Positions 36,465-44,989 of a stretch of DNA of 51,122 bases are shown piece after piece. The DNA is taken from positions 1 through 51,122 of the forward strand of contig JAGQYS010000012.1 of assembly GCA_020435965.1 (NCBI GenBank). Direction: 5' to 3'. The first letter of the stretch is position 1. Every line of letters begins with the position of its first letter. A program made the position numbers and the translations under genes. Below the pieces are notes generated by a model. The model was not told the origin of the DNA. It ran no database searches and saw only the letters and a program-made list of their open reading frames with translations. The stretch comes from Flavobacteriaceae bacterium (GTDB taxonomy: Bacteria; Bacteroidota; Bacteroidia; Flavobacteriales; Flavobacteriaceae).

Positions 36465-39227
36465 CTAAAGCTGTCTATCACTTTGTCTACGTTTATCATA
36501 TTTTATATCACTTAGAATACTAGATTTTATACCAATAAAGAAATTCCATGAGCTTCTTGTGCTAAATGGAATCCATGAAAAATTCATTCGCCAGCTTAAT
36601 AAATCTCGTTCAAAACGTAACTGTGTATAGGTAATTCCTTTGCTTTTTAAATCGTAACCAGAAGAAGCACCAACACTCCAACGTGGTGACAAATCCACAT
36701 TTCCAGAAACCATCAATGAATGTGAGGAGATTTCATTTTCACGTCTTGTATTGGAATAATTAACAGCATAAGCAAAGTTTAGGCTCCAAGGAATTTTATA
36801 ATTGTACAATTCACTTGGTTCCTCTTCCACATCTCTTTCATTATCAGTGTTAAGTCTTTGGTCTGCAAAATCCTGAGGCTTTCCAAATAAATCATCATCA
36901 CGTCCACCACTTCGCAATGATTCTTCCCTTGACCTTTGATCTTGTGGAGTTTCCTTTATTTCTTTGCCACCAAACATTTGGCTACTTAAAGAGTAGTTCA
37001 ATGTTAAGTTTGCACTTGTTAACCTAAATAGGCTTCCACCATTATCTATATTGAATTTATCAATTTTAGCGTTATTGCTATCAAGTGCATAAGGATCTAA
37101 AGTAGCTCCAAAATTAATGCGCATTTTGTTGTCTAAAATTTGTGTATCACCAGTCATTCTTACAGGACTCCATCGTAATGAATCTGCAGCAATATTGTAA
37201 GTCGTTGTGAAATTCAAATTATTAAGCAATATAATCTTTTTAGGTTCTGTTGCAGTGCTATCCTTGTCCCTTACTTTAGCTTCAAAATTATTACTTAGTG
37301 ATAAACCTATAGAGCTTGATAATTGTTTGTTTGGGCTTCCAAAAATAGAGTTTTCAAATCGTGTGTATTCAACTTCATCAGTTGTTAAGCCATTCGCATC
37401 AATTACCTCATAAGTTTCATAGTATTTATCAAAAGCTGGAGTTAAGCTATAACTGATAGATGGACGCATAACATGTCTGATGGTTTGAATTTTCTTGTCT
37501 TCACCAAAGTTAAACATTCCATAAATAGTGGTGCCTAAGCTCATATTAAAGTTGTAGGTTCTAAAGGAGTCAAAATTATTCAATTCAGTTTCAACAACTT
37601 TTTCCAGTTCTTGGTCATAGCGTTTGTTTATTGTGTTCAATGTCCATGATTCTTCATAATTTGCACCAGTACTGAAACTCAAATATTTAAAAAGCTTAAA
37701 GTTAGTTGTGAGCGGAATGCTATGTTGTATGCCTATTTTAGCATCATCAAACATTTCCTTTTTAAAGAAAAGGGAATCGGTTGTTTGGATTCTGTTTTCA
37801 CCACGAACATTGTATTGAAAGTTTACATTTTGTACAAACCCTTTTTTAGAGCCTATTTTTGGTGCAAAAGGGTAAATTCTGCTTACACTTCCTTGAAATG
37901 TTGGAAGTGTCATATTGATGGCTTGAGTTTGCGTGTTTTGAGAGTGCGTAGCTGTTAAATTTAAATTTACTTGTGGTTCTCCCTGAAATGTTTTGGAATA
38001 TGAAACCGAAGATGATAATGTATTATTTAAAAAATTAGAAGCATTTAGTTGATTTATAGATTGCTGATAATAACGACTACTTCCTAAGTTAACTGAAGCA
38101 GAAAATCTCGAATTTGGATTCGCTTTTGCATCTTGAGCATGCGACCATCTAATATTGTAAATAGAGCTTTTGGCATAATCAGGAAAACCACGTTCGCTTG
38201 TAATTAAGTTTTCGTAACGAAAACTCAAATTCCCTCTAAATTTATATCGTGCCGCATATTGATTCTGCATTCGTAAACCATAACTACCATTGGTATAATA
38301 ATCTCCTGTAACTGCTAAATCTGCATAATCACTAATAGCAAAATAGTAACCACCATTTTGAATATTGTAGCCTCTGTTGCTATCTTCTCCAAAGGAAGGA
38401 AAAATAATTCCTGACGTTTGTTTTTGCGTTAACGGAAAATAAGCAAAAGGCAAACCTATAGGTGTTGGTACATCTGCGATAAACATATTGGTCAATCCTG
38501 TTACAACCTTTTTTCCAGGCACTATTTTTGCTTTTCGCATTAAGAAATAATACTCAGGATCTTCAGGATCAGCAGAGGTTGTAAATTTGCCTCTATTTAT
38601 AAAATAAACCGAATCGTTTTCCTTTTTAGTTTTTTCAGCAATAATGTAGCCACCACTTTGTTCTGTTTTTGAGTTCCAAACCAACGCTTTTTCAGTATCA
38701 AAATTAAATCTAATAGAATCTGGTTCAATTACATCTTGCCCTTGTTTAAAAACAGGAGCTTGAGAATAGTTTCCTAAACTGTCCTTTAAACGTCCTGCAT
38801 AAACTTCATTGTTTTCATGATTAATAACAATGATTCCAGCAGTGATTTCCATATCCAAGTACGTCACTTTGGCATTGTTGTACAAATAGGTTTTTTGTTC
38901 TTTTCTGTTAAAAGATACGTAATCGGTTGCAGAATATTTTACAACATCTTCTATCATTCCTTTTTTCTTCGGAATGGTATCCAGTTTTATAGTGTCTTGT
39001 TCCCTTAATGGTCTTTGAATTTGAAATAATGAATCAACAGAAGTTTTAAGTGTATCTTGTACTGCTGATGCTTTTATTGGTTTGGTTTTAGGTGGAATAT
39101 CTTGAGCAAAGCTAAAAGTGTTCATAAACACTGTAAAACTTAGGGCGAAAAGTATATGAAAGATGTTTGTTCGCAACGCTTTTAGATGTATTTTTGCAAA
39201 AGTATGGCTCGGTTTTTGAATAGCCAA
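36465..39227 (-). CDS. lptD: LptD-like outer membrane LPS assembly protein
   Basis: A 920-residue outer membrane barrel that inserts lipopolysaccharide at the cell surface. A signal-like segment ends TFSFAQ, followed by an OstA-like region (about 95-240: TYLYNNAKVTYLDMEITAG, INHENNEVYAG) and a long Asn/Ser-rich beta-barrel. PIGLPFAYFPLTQKQTSGIIFPSFGEDSNRG is the LptD-specific entry to the barrel. The start is uncertain. Position 39227 is TTG and the frame is open further upstream without ATG. TTG at 39176 (LRTNIFHILFAL onward) would also give a clean signal peptide. A polar insertion rich in Arg/Glu/Asp (about 765-800) breaks the barrel pattern. It is divergent from the amidase gene. Confidence 0.88.
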   Translation of the reverse strand: MAIQKPSHTFAKIHLKALRTNIFHILFALSFTVFMNTFSFAQDIPPKTKPIKASAVQDTLKTSVDSLFQIQRPLREQDTIKLDTIPKKKGMIEDVVKYSATDYVSFNRKEQKTYLYNNAKVTYLDMEITAGIIVINHENNEVYAGRLKDSLGNYSQAPVFKQGQDVIEPDSIRFNFDTEKALVWNSKTEQSGGYIIAEKTKKENDSVYFINRGKFTTSADPEDPEYYFLMRKAKIVPGKKVVTGLTNMFIADVPTPIGLPFAYFPLTQKQTSGIIFPSFGEDSNRGYNIQNGGYYFAISDYADLAVTGDYYTNGSYGLRMQNQYAARYKFRGNLSFRYENLITSERGFPDYAKSSIYNIRWSHAQDAKANPNSRFSASVNLGSSRYYQQSINQLNASNFLNNTLSSSVSYSKTFQGEPQVNLNLTATHSQNTQTQAINMTLPTFQGSVSRIYPFAPKIGSKKGFVQNVNFQYNVRGENRIQTTDSLFFKKEMFDDAKIGIQHSIPLTTNFKLFKYLSFSTGANYEESWTLNTINKRYDQELEKVVETELNNFDSFRTYNFNMSLGTTIYGMFNFGEDKKIQTIRHVMRPSISYSLTPAFDKYYETYEVIDANGLTTDEVEYTRFENSIFGSPNKQLSSSIGLSLSNNFEAKVRDKDSTATEPKKIILLNNLNFTTTYNIAADSLRWSPVRMTGDTQILDNKMRINFGATLDPYALDSNNAKIDKFNIDNGGSLFRLTSANLTLNYSLSSQMFGGKEIKETPQDQRSREESLRSGGRDDDLFGKPQDFADQRLNTDNERDVEEEPSELYNYKIPWSLNFAYAVNYSNTRRENEISSHSLMVSGNVDLSPRWSVGASSGYDLKSKGITYTQLRFERDLLSWRMNFSWIPFSTRSSWNFFIGIKSSILSDIKYDKRRQSDRQL

Positions 39228-39241
39228 AACTACATAAATTT

Positions 39242-39259
39242 TTTTTGTGATTTTTGTGA
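39242..39259. repeat. Tandem 9-mer repeat in the lptD/amidase divergent gap
   Basis: Two adjoining copies of TTTTTGTGA, followed by TTATGAG. The repeat lies between the two start codons. It could be a regulatory site or simple slippage; nothing else supports a role. Confidence 0.5.
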
Positions 39260-39316
39260 TTATGAGAAAATTATGATTAATAAAATAAACCGAGTTTTAA
39301 AGCCGTTAAAGTCTCT

Positions 39317-40417
39317 ATGCAAACGAAGTTAAAATACCTTTTAGTATCCCTTATATTATTATTTACACTTAGCCTTAGTGCACAGCCGTCTAATGACAAA
39401 TTTATAGTGGTTTTAGATCCTGGACATGGTGGAAAAGACCCTGGAAGACCAACAAAATTCGATTCAGAAAAAAAGATAGCTTTAAATATTGCACTTAAAA
39501 TTGGTGAAATGCTCGAAAAGAATGACGATATCAAGGTTATTTACACCAGAAAAAAAGATGTCTTTGTAGATTTACACGAACGTGGTGCAATTGCCAATCG
39601 TGCAGATGCAGATTTGTTTGTGTCTATACATTGTAATGCTCATGATACGCAAGCTTATGGTGCCGAGACTTGGGTTTTAGGAACTAAAAGAGGAGAAACC
39701 AATTTTAATGTTGCAAAGGCCGAAAACGAAGTGATTTTGCTTGAGGATGACTACGAAAAGCATTATGAAGGTTACGACCCAAACGCTCCAGAATCCATCA
39801 TTGGGTTAATGTTAATGAATGAAGACTATCTTGACCAAAGTATTTTGTTAGCTAGTTATTTGCAAAATAATTTTGAAAGCAAACTTAAACGAAAAAATAG
39901 AGGTGTAAAACAAGCTGGTTTCATTGTATTGCATCAAACCTACATGCCAAGCGTATTGGTTGAAACAGGTTTTATTACCAATTTAAATGAAGGTAAATAT
40001 TTAAGTTCTGATAAAGGACAGACTGAAATGGCTACCTCTATAAAAGATGCTATTCTTAAATATAAAAACAGCCTAAATGGAGTTGATGATGATTTAATTA
40101 TTGGCACTTCAGGCGAAGTCTATTCCAATAACAGCGACTCTGAAATATATCCAGACATTACTTTTAAAGTTCAAATTGCTGCAAGTACCAGAAAACTGGA
40201 AACTAAATCATATAATTTTAAGGGATTAAGTGATATTTCAAGAGAATTAATTAATGGTATTTATAAGTATTATTACGGCTCAACGTCTAATTATAATACT
40301 ATAAAGGCACAAAGATTAGAAGCTTTGGAAAAAGGTTATAGCACTTGTTTTATTGTGGCTATTAAAAACGGAGAACAGATTCCTTTAAGTGATGCTTTGA
40401 AATCATCTTCTAATTAG
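39317..40417 (+). CDS. N-acetylmuramoyl-L-alanine amidase (Amidase_3) with SPOR-like tail
   Basis: Cleaves the amide bond between muramic acid and the peptide stem of peptidoglycan. A signal peptide (LKYLLVSLILLFTLSLSAQ) is followed by the zinc amidase domain. Ligands are His37 (LDPGHGGKDPG), Glu51 and His105 (SIHCNAH), and the catalytic Glu216 lies in VLVETGFITN. An insertion around 125-175 (EVILLEDDYEKHYEGYD) matches the AmiC-like regulatory-helix position. The C-terminal part (about 270-366), starting FKVQIAAS, looks like a SPOR-type septal peptidoglycan-binding domain. At 366 residues it fits a cell-separation amidase. Confidence 0.93.
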   Translation: MQTKLKYLLVSLILLFTLSLSAQPSNDKFIVVLDPGHGGKDPGRPTKFDSEKKIALNIALKIGEMLEKNDDIKVIYTRKKDVFVDLHERGAIANRADADLFVSIHCNAHDTQAYGAETWVLGTKRGETNFNVAKAENEVILLEDDYEKHYEGYDPNAPESIIGLMLMNEDYLDQSILLASYLQNNFESKLKRKNRGVKQAGFIVLHQTYMPSVLVETGFITNLNEGKYLSSDKGQTEMATSIKDAILKYKNSLNGVDDDLIIGTSGEVYSNNSDSEIYPDITFKVQIAASTRKLETKSYNFKGLSDISRELINGIYKYYYGSTSNYNTIKAQRLEALEKGYSTCFIVAIKNGEQIPLSDALKSSSN

Positions 40418-40471
40418 AATAATTCTTTTAAAATTAATTGCTAATTTTGTCACTAATCAAACAAGTAAACT

Positions 40472-41437
40472 GTGCAAATTTCCAGAGAAGTAAAAACAGC
40501 CGTTTTAGTCATTATAAGCTTAATTCTTATTGTTTTTTTATTCAACTATTTGAAGGGTCAGAATTTACTGGATTCTTCTCGTAAGGTTTATGTTATTTAT
40601 GATAATGTTGAAGGTTTGGCCTCATCAAGTCCTGTAACCATAAATGGACATGCTATCGGTAAAGTCCAAGAAATTGGATTTGCAGATGATGGTTCAGGGA
40701 AAATTAAAGTATTAATGCTTATTGAAGATGATTTTCAATTCTCTAAAAACAGTAAAGCAGAACTTTACGATACTGGACTCATTGGTGGAAAAGGTATAAG
40801 TATTGTTCCTGCTTTTGATAATGCCGAAAACGTAATCTCTGGAGATGTGCTTCAAGGCTCTGTGAAACCTGGACTTATGGACATGGTTGATAACACCTTA
40901 ACACCTCTTCAAGATAAAATTGGAGCTGTGCTAATTACTGCAGACTCACTGCTTGCTAACCTAAATGATATTTTTGATGAGCCTACTAAACGCAATTTAA
41001 AAAGTGGGATTTCTCAATTAGAGACTACCATTGCTTCATTTAAAAACACGTCTATTTCCATCAATCAATTAATTGCAAATAATAAAGAGAAGTTAGATAA
41101 TACACTTGCTAATGTTGAGGATGTTTCCTCCAATCTTTCTAGTATTACAGATTCTATTGCTAATGCAAATCTGACAAAAACCATTAACGATTTGCAAGCT
41201 ACTGTGACTAATTTTGATAAACTATTGTCTAGCATAGAAAGTGGAGAAGGCTCAATCGGGAAACTGTTAAAAGACGAAGGACTCTACAATAATCTTGAAG
41301 GAGCTTCTAAACAATTAGAAGAGCTGTTGCAAGACATGAAATTAAATCCGAAGCGTTACGTGCATTTTTCATTATTTGGAAAAAAAGCAAAAGTGTATGA
41401 TGCTGAAGGAAACGAAATTAAAGAACAAAAGAATTAA
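40472..41437 (+). CDS. MCE/MlaD-family phospholipid-binding protein
   Basis: A 321-residue membrane-anchored periplasmic protein of the lipid-traffic MCE family. One helix lies at about 9-27, then a single MCE domain (KVYVIYDNVEGLASSSPVTINGHAIGKVQEI). GLIGGKGISIVP and a long helical tail (about 150-290), rich in Asn/Leu/Ser and able to form a needle or coiled coil, follow. The start is GTG at 40472, giving QISREVKTAVLVII, the usual family opening. No Mla permease or ATPase genes adjoin it. The next gene begins 2 bases after its stop. Confidence 0.9.
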   Translation: MQISREVKTAVLVIISLILIVFLFNYLKGQNLLDSSRKVYVIYDNVEGLASSSPVTINGHAIGKVQEIGFADDGSGKIKVLMLIEDDFQFSKNSKAELYDTGLIGGKGISIVPAFDNAENVISGDVLQGSVKPGLMDMVDNTLTPLQDKIGAVLITADSLLANLNDIFDEPTKRNLKSGISQLETTIASFKNTSISINQLIANNKEKLDNTLANVEDVSSNLSSITDSIANANLTKTINDLQATVTNFDKLLSSIESGEGSIGKLLKDEGLYNNLEGASKQLEELLQDMKLNPKRYVHFSLFGKKAKVYDAEGNEIKEQKN

Positions 41438-41439
41438 AT

Positions 41440-42747
41440 ATGGATTATTTACCAAATATTCTTTTTGCTGTAATCCTTATTCTAGGAATAGGATATTTTG
41501 CTAAAAACATTAGCAAACTCAGACGAAACATCAAATTAGGTCAAGATATAGATGTTTCAGATAATAAATCGCAACGTTGGAAAAATATGGCCATGATAGC
41601 ACTTGGTCAAAGTAAAATGGTTGTACGACCTGTTGCTGGATTTTTGCATATCATAGTTTATTTAGGGTTTATCATAATTAATATTGAAGTTCTTGAAATT
41701 GTCATTGATGGCTTGTTCGGAACACATCGTGTTTTATCAGGATTAGGAAGTTTTTATGGATTTCTAATTGCTTCTTTTGAAATACTAGCAGTTCTTGTAC
41801 TAATTGCAGTCATTGTATTTTGGGTTAGAAGAAACATTATAAAACTAAAACGTTTCTGGAAACGAGAAATGACAAGTTGGCCAAAAAACGATGCCAATTA
41901 CATTCTGTACTTTGAAATGGTTTTAATGACGCTGTTTTTAGTGATGAACGCTACAGATGTTCAGTTTCAAGAGATGAATTCAGGAAATGCTATTAGTCAA
42001 TTTATTGCACCTTGGTTTGAAGGTTTTTCAGAATCAACCTTGCATCTTATTGAGCGTTCAGCGTGGTGGTTGCACATTATAGGCATTTTAATATTCTTAA
42101 ACTATTTATATTTCTCTAAGCATTTACACATTCTATTAGCTTTTCCAAACACCTATTATGGAAGCTTGCAACCAAAAGGTCAGCTAAACAATTTAGAAGC
42201 TGTTACCAAAGAAGTAAAAATGATGATGGATCCAAACGTAGATCCTTTTGCAGCTCCAGAGCCTGGAACAGAAAGCGATATGCCAGCAAAATTTGGAGCT
42301 AGCGATGTACAAGATTTAAATTGGGTGCAATTGCTCAATGCTTATACGTGTACAGAATGTGGTCGTTGCACAAGCGAATGTCCTGCAAACCAAACAGGAA
42401 AGCAGTTGTCACCCAGAAAAATCATGATGGACACTCGTGATCGCTTGGAAGAAGTTGGTAAAAATATAGATGCCAACAAAGGTGTGTTTAAGGATGATGG
42501 TAAGCAATTATTAGATGATTATATTACTCGAGAAGAGCTTTGGGCTTGTACATCATGTAATGCCTGTGTTGAAGCGTGTCCTGTAAATATAAATCCATTG
42601 TCGATTATCATGGATATGAGACGTTATTTGGTCATGGAGCAGTCTGCTGCACCAACCGAATTGAACAATATGATGACCAATATTGAGAATAATGGAGCGC
42701 CTTGGCCTTATAATCAAATGGATAGATTAAATTGGAAGAATGAATAA
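41440..42747 (+). CDS. Membrane-anchored 4Fe-4S protein, heterodisulfide-reductase-like
   Basis: A 435-residue protein with an N-terminal membrane domain of about five helices (5-22, 65-85, 103-128, 165-185, 205-225), resembling the NarI/HdrE cytochrome b-type region. The C-terminal ferredoxin-like domain has two clusters of four cysteines: 304/307/310/314 (CTECGRCTSEC) and 370/373/376/380 (CTSCNACVEAC). It probably passes electrons between quinones and the CCG-domain protein encoded two genes downstream (43570). The electron donor and acceptor are unknown. Spacing to its neighbours is tight, consistent with one operon. Confidence 0.88.
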   Translation: MDYLPNILFAVILILGIGYFAKNISKLRRNIKLGQDIDVSDNKSQRWKNMAMIALGQSKMVVRPVAGFLHIIVYLGFIIINIEVLEIVIDGLFGTHRVLSGLGSFYGFLIASFEILAVLVLIAVIVFWVRRNIIKLKRFWKREMTSWPKNDANYILYFEMVLMTLFLVMNATDVQFQEMNSGNAISQFIAPWFEGFSESTLHLIERSAWWLHIIGILIFLNYLYFSKHLHILLAFPNTYYGSLQPKGQLNNLEAVTKEVKMMMDPNVDPFAAPEPGTESDMPAKFGASDVQDLNWVQLLNAYTCTECGRCTSECPANQTGKQLSPRKIMMDTRDRLEEVGKNIDANKGVFKDDGKQLLDDYITREELWACTSCNACVEACPVNINPLSIIMDMRRYLVMEQSAAPTELNNMMTNIENNGAPWPYNQMDRLNWKNE

Positions 42748-42762
42748 TGAAAACGAAAACCT

Positions 42763-43101
42763 GTGAAGTTCAAACAAATTTTAATATTACTTTTTTTACT
42801 TGCTCTAGCTAATAAAGCCATAGCACAAGGATACCAAAAAGATTCCTTGCAAATAAAAGTATATACTGAAATTGAATATGAACAGTACAGAGTAAAATCA
42901 ATTAAAGCAACTAAAGTGTTTTGTGATTATTGTTCCGAAATCCAATCTGAAAAAATAAAAGAAGAAGCACTAAGATTAGCTTATTTAGCAAGACATAATA
43001 GGGATTATATTATGGATAAAGGCATTAAGAAACTTGCCATGTATATAAGGGTTTCAAAAAAAGACTTTGCAGCTCTAAAAGAGGACGATATAGATAATTA
43101 A
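42763..43101 (+). CDS. Small secreted protein of unknown function
   Basis: I do not recognise a family. The start is GTG at 42763, giving a signal peptide (KFKQILILLFLLALANKAIA, then QG). The mature part is short (about 90 residues) and charged, with one Cys pair, FCDYCSE, that could form a disulfide or bind metal. It lies between the two Fe-S genes, 15 bases after the first, and so is probably co-expressed with them. Confidence 0.7.
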   Translation: MKFKQILILLFLLALANKAIAQGYQKDSLQIKVYTEIEYEQYRVKSIKATKVFCDYCSEIQSEKIKEEALRLAYLARHNRDYIMDKGIKKLAMYIRVSKKDFAALKEDDIDN

Positions 43102-43113
43102 ATAAGAAACAAT

Positions 43114-43560
43114 ATGAGTAGTAGAAGTGAAGATGAATTGCTGAGTGAAGCCACAGAAAATGGTGCGAAAATAAGCCCTATTTTGCCTGAAGGTGTCAAA
43201 AATTATCTAATAGATATTGATGGAACCGTTGGTGAAGATATACCAAATGAAGAACCAGAACGTATGCTAACTGCAGAAGTGTATCCAGATGCATTGGCAA
43301 CTTGCAATAAATGGTACGACCAAGGACATCGCATTTGCTTTTTTACATCTCGTACTGAAGCTCACAGAGAATACACTGAAATTTGGCTAAAAAAACATGG
43401 CTTTAAATATCACAGCTTGTTAATGGGCAAACCAAGAGGTGGTAATTACCATTGGATAGACAACCACATAGTAAAAGCTACACAATACAAAGGAAAATTT
43501 ACAGACCTCATTGAAAAAGACGTAACCATAGAAGTTTTTGATGATGGTCAACACGATTAA
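43114..43560 (+). CDS. HAD-like phosphatase-fold protein
   Basis: A 148-residue protein with HAD motifs. Motif I is YLIDIDGTVGED with Asp34 and Asp36, the motif II region is HRICFFTSR, and the later part is LLMGKPRGGNYHWIDNHIV, where Lys would be motif III. A clear final acidic motif is not obvious apart from VFDDGQHD at the C-terminus. Homologues in this phylum are, from memory, often labelled phosphoheptose isomerase, which the sequence does not support because no SIS domain is seen. It lies 12 bases from its upstream and 9 from its downstream neighbour within the Fe-S gene cluster. Confidence 0.75.
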   Translation: MSSRSEDELLSEATENGAKISPILPEGVKNYLIDIDGTVGEDIPNEEPERMLTAEVYPDALATCNKWYDQGHRICFFTSRTEAHREYTEIWLKKHGFKYHSLLMGKPRGGNYHWIDNHIVKATQYKGKFTDLIEKDVTIEVFDDGQHD

Positions 43561-43569
43561 TATTGAGAT

Positions 43570-44361
43570 ATGAGCGAAACACTTAAAGTGCCAACAATGG
43601 CAGAATATACAGCTCAAGGCAAACAACCTGAAGTACTGTTTTGGGTTGGTTGTGCTGGAAGTTTTGATGACAGAGCCAAAAAGATAACTAAAGCTTTTGT
43701 AAAATTACTTAACAAAGCTAATGTTGAATTTGCTGTTTTGGGTACCGAAGAAAGCTGTACAGGTGATCCAGCTAAACGTGCTGGAAATGAATTTTTATTT
43801 CAAATGCAAGCGGTTACTAATATTGAAGTACTAAATGCTTATGAAGTAAAGACCATTGTTACTGCTTGCCCTCATTGTTTCAATACAATTAAGAATGAAT
43901 ACCCTTCACTTGGTGGAAACTACAAAGTAATGCACCACACACAATTTCTTAAAAACCTTTTAGATGATGGTCGCTTGACTATTGAAGGCGGAAACTTTAA
44001 AGGAAAACGCATAACCTTTCACGACCCTTGCTATTTAGGTCGTGCAAACAACGTCTATGAAGCACCTAGAGATTTAATTAGAAAATTAGATGCCGAATTA
44101 GTCGAAATGAAAAGCTGTAAAAGCAGAGGATTATGTTGTGGAGCTGGAGGAGCGCAAATGTTTAAGGAACCAGAAAAAGGTGATAAAGACGTTAACGTGG
44201 AACGAACTGAACAAGCGCTTGAAACCAAACCAGAAATAATTGCAGCAGGTTGCCCATTTTGTAATACCATGATGACAGATGGTGTAAAAACCAAAGAAAA
44301 AGAAAATGATATAGCAGTTATGGATATTGCTGAACTAATCGCTAATGCTCAAGATTTGTAA
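43570..44361 (+). CDS. CCG-domain Fe-S oxidoreductase subunit (HdrB/GlpC-like)
   Basis: A 263-residue soluble protein with two cysteine-rich CCG-type domains of the kind that binds unusual iron-sulfur clusters in HdrB, LutA and GlpC. The cysteines include VGCAGSFDDRAKK, ESCTGDPAKRAGNE, TACPHCFNTIKNEYP, HDPCYLGRANNVYEAPR, SRGLCCGAGGAQMF and AAGCPFCNTMMTDGV. It probably forms the catalytic half of a complex with the membrane Fe-S protein at 41440. The substrate is unknown; lactate, glycerol-3-phosphate and disulfide oxidoreductases all use this domain. Confidence 0.92.
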   Translation: MSETLKVPTMAEYTAQGKQPEVLFWVGCAGSFDDRAKKITKAFVKLLNKANVEFAVLGTEESCTGDPAKRAGNEFLFQMQAVTNIEVLNAYEVKTIVTACPHCFNTIKNEYPSLGGNYKVMHHTQFLKNLLDDGRLTIEGGNFKGKRITFHDPCYLGRANNVYEAPRDLIRKLDAELVEMKSCKSRGLCCGAGGAQMFKEPEKGDKDVNVERTEQALETKPEIIAAGCPFCNTMMTDGVKTKEKENDIAVMDIAELIANAQDL

Positions 44362-44364
44362 AAT

Positions 44365-44850
44365 ATGCTCGTAGATTTTAATACATTACCAGAAACTTCT
44401 CGCATTTGGATTTACCAAGCCAGCCGTTCATTTACAGAAACTGAAATAGAAGACATTAAACAAAAGTTAGATGTATTTATTGAAAACTGGACTGCTCATG
44501 GAAGTGATTTACAAGCTGGCTATGAAATTAAATATAAACGTTTTATAGTTATTGCCTTAAATCAAAACTTAAATACTGCAACAGGTTGTTCTATTGATGC
44601 TTCTGTTCATTTTATTCAGCAATTAGAGAAAGAATACAACGTGGATTTAATGGATAAAATGAACGTATCTTATAAGCAAGGAGAGTTCATTGCCTACAAA
44701 CCATTAAATGAGTTTAAACAAATGGCAAAACAACGAGCGGTTTCAAAAAATACGATTGTGTTTAATAACCTCGTTGCCAATAAAGCCGAATATCTTGAAA
44801 ACTGGGAAGTGCCTGCAAGTGAAAGTTGGCATAGTCGGTTTTTAAATTAA
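44365..44850 (+). CDS. Conserved hypothetical protein of the Fe-S cluster region
   Basis: A 161-residue soluble protein, starting 3 bases after the CCG gene and so probably translated with it. It opens LPETSRIWIYQASRSFTETE and contains FIENWTAHGSDLQAGYEIKYKRFIVIALNQNLNTATGCSIDASVHF. I recall homologues labelled ABC transporter ATPase in Flavobacteriaceae, but no Walker A, signature or Walker B motif exists here, so that label should not be used. No function can be assigned. One Cys (in TGCSID) is in a conserved-looking position. Confidence 0.8.
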   Translation: MLVDFNTLPETSRIWIYQASRSFTETEIEDIKQKLDVFIENWTAHGSDLQAGYEIKYKRFIVIALNQNLNTATGCSIDASVHFIQQLEKEYNVDLMDKMNVSYKQGEFIAYKPLNEFKQMAKQRAVSKNTIVFNNLVANKAEYLENWEVPASESWHSRFLN

Positions 44851-44989
44851 GTAACTCCATTCATATTGTAACTGTTAATTACATTGGTTATAAATCTATC
44901 TTAAATTTCATTAATCTTTTTCCTAAAAATGTTATTTTGGCATAGATTTACGTTACATACTATTTAAAGTATTTAATTAATCCCAAACT

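Noticed and set aside
41714-41728. TGTTCGG followed by AACA, resembling the half-site of the enhancer-like repeats
   Set aside because: It lies inside the coding sequence of the membrane Fe-S gene and is explained by the codons; there is no promoter context.
44937-44952. TTGGCATAGATTTACG before the GH3 fusion gene, similar to the sigma54-like element at 3071
   Set aside because: At the required N10 spacing after GG the dinucleotide is CG, and there is no upstream dyad pair or local activator gene. The TTTG and TACTATTT words there also fit the phylum's -33/-7 boxes poorly, so no promoter was called.
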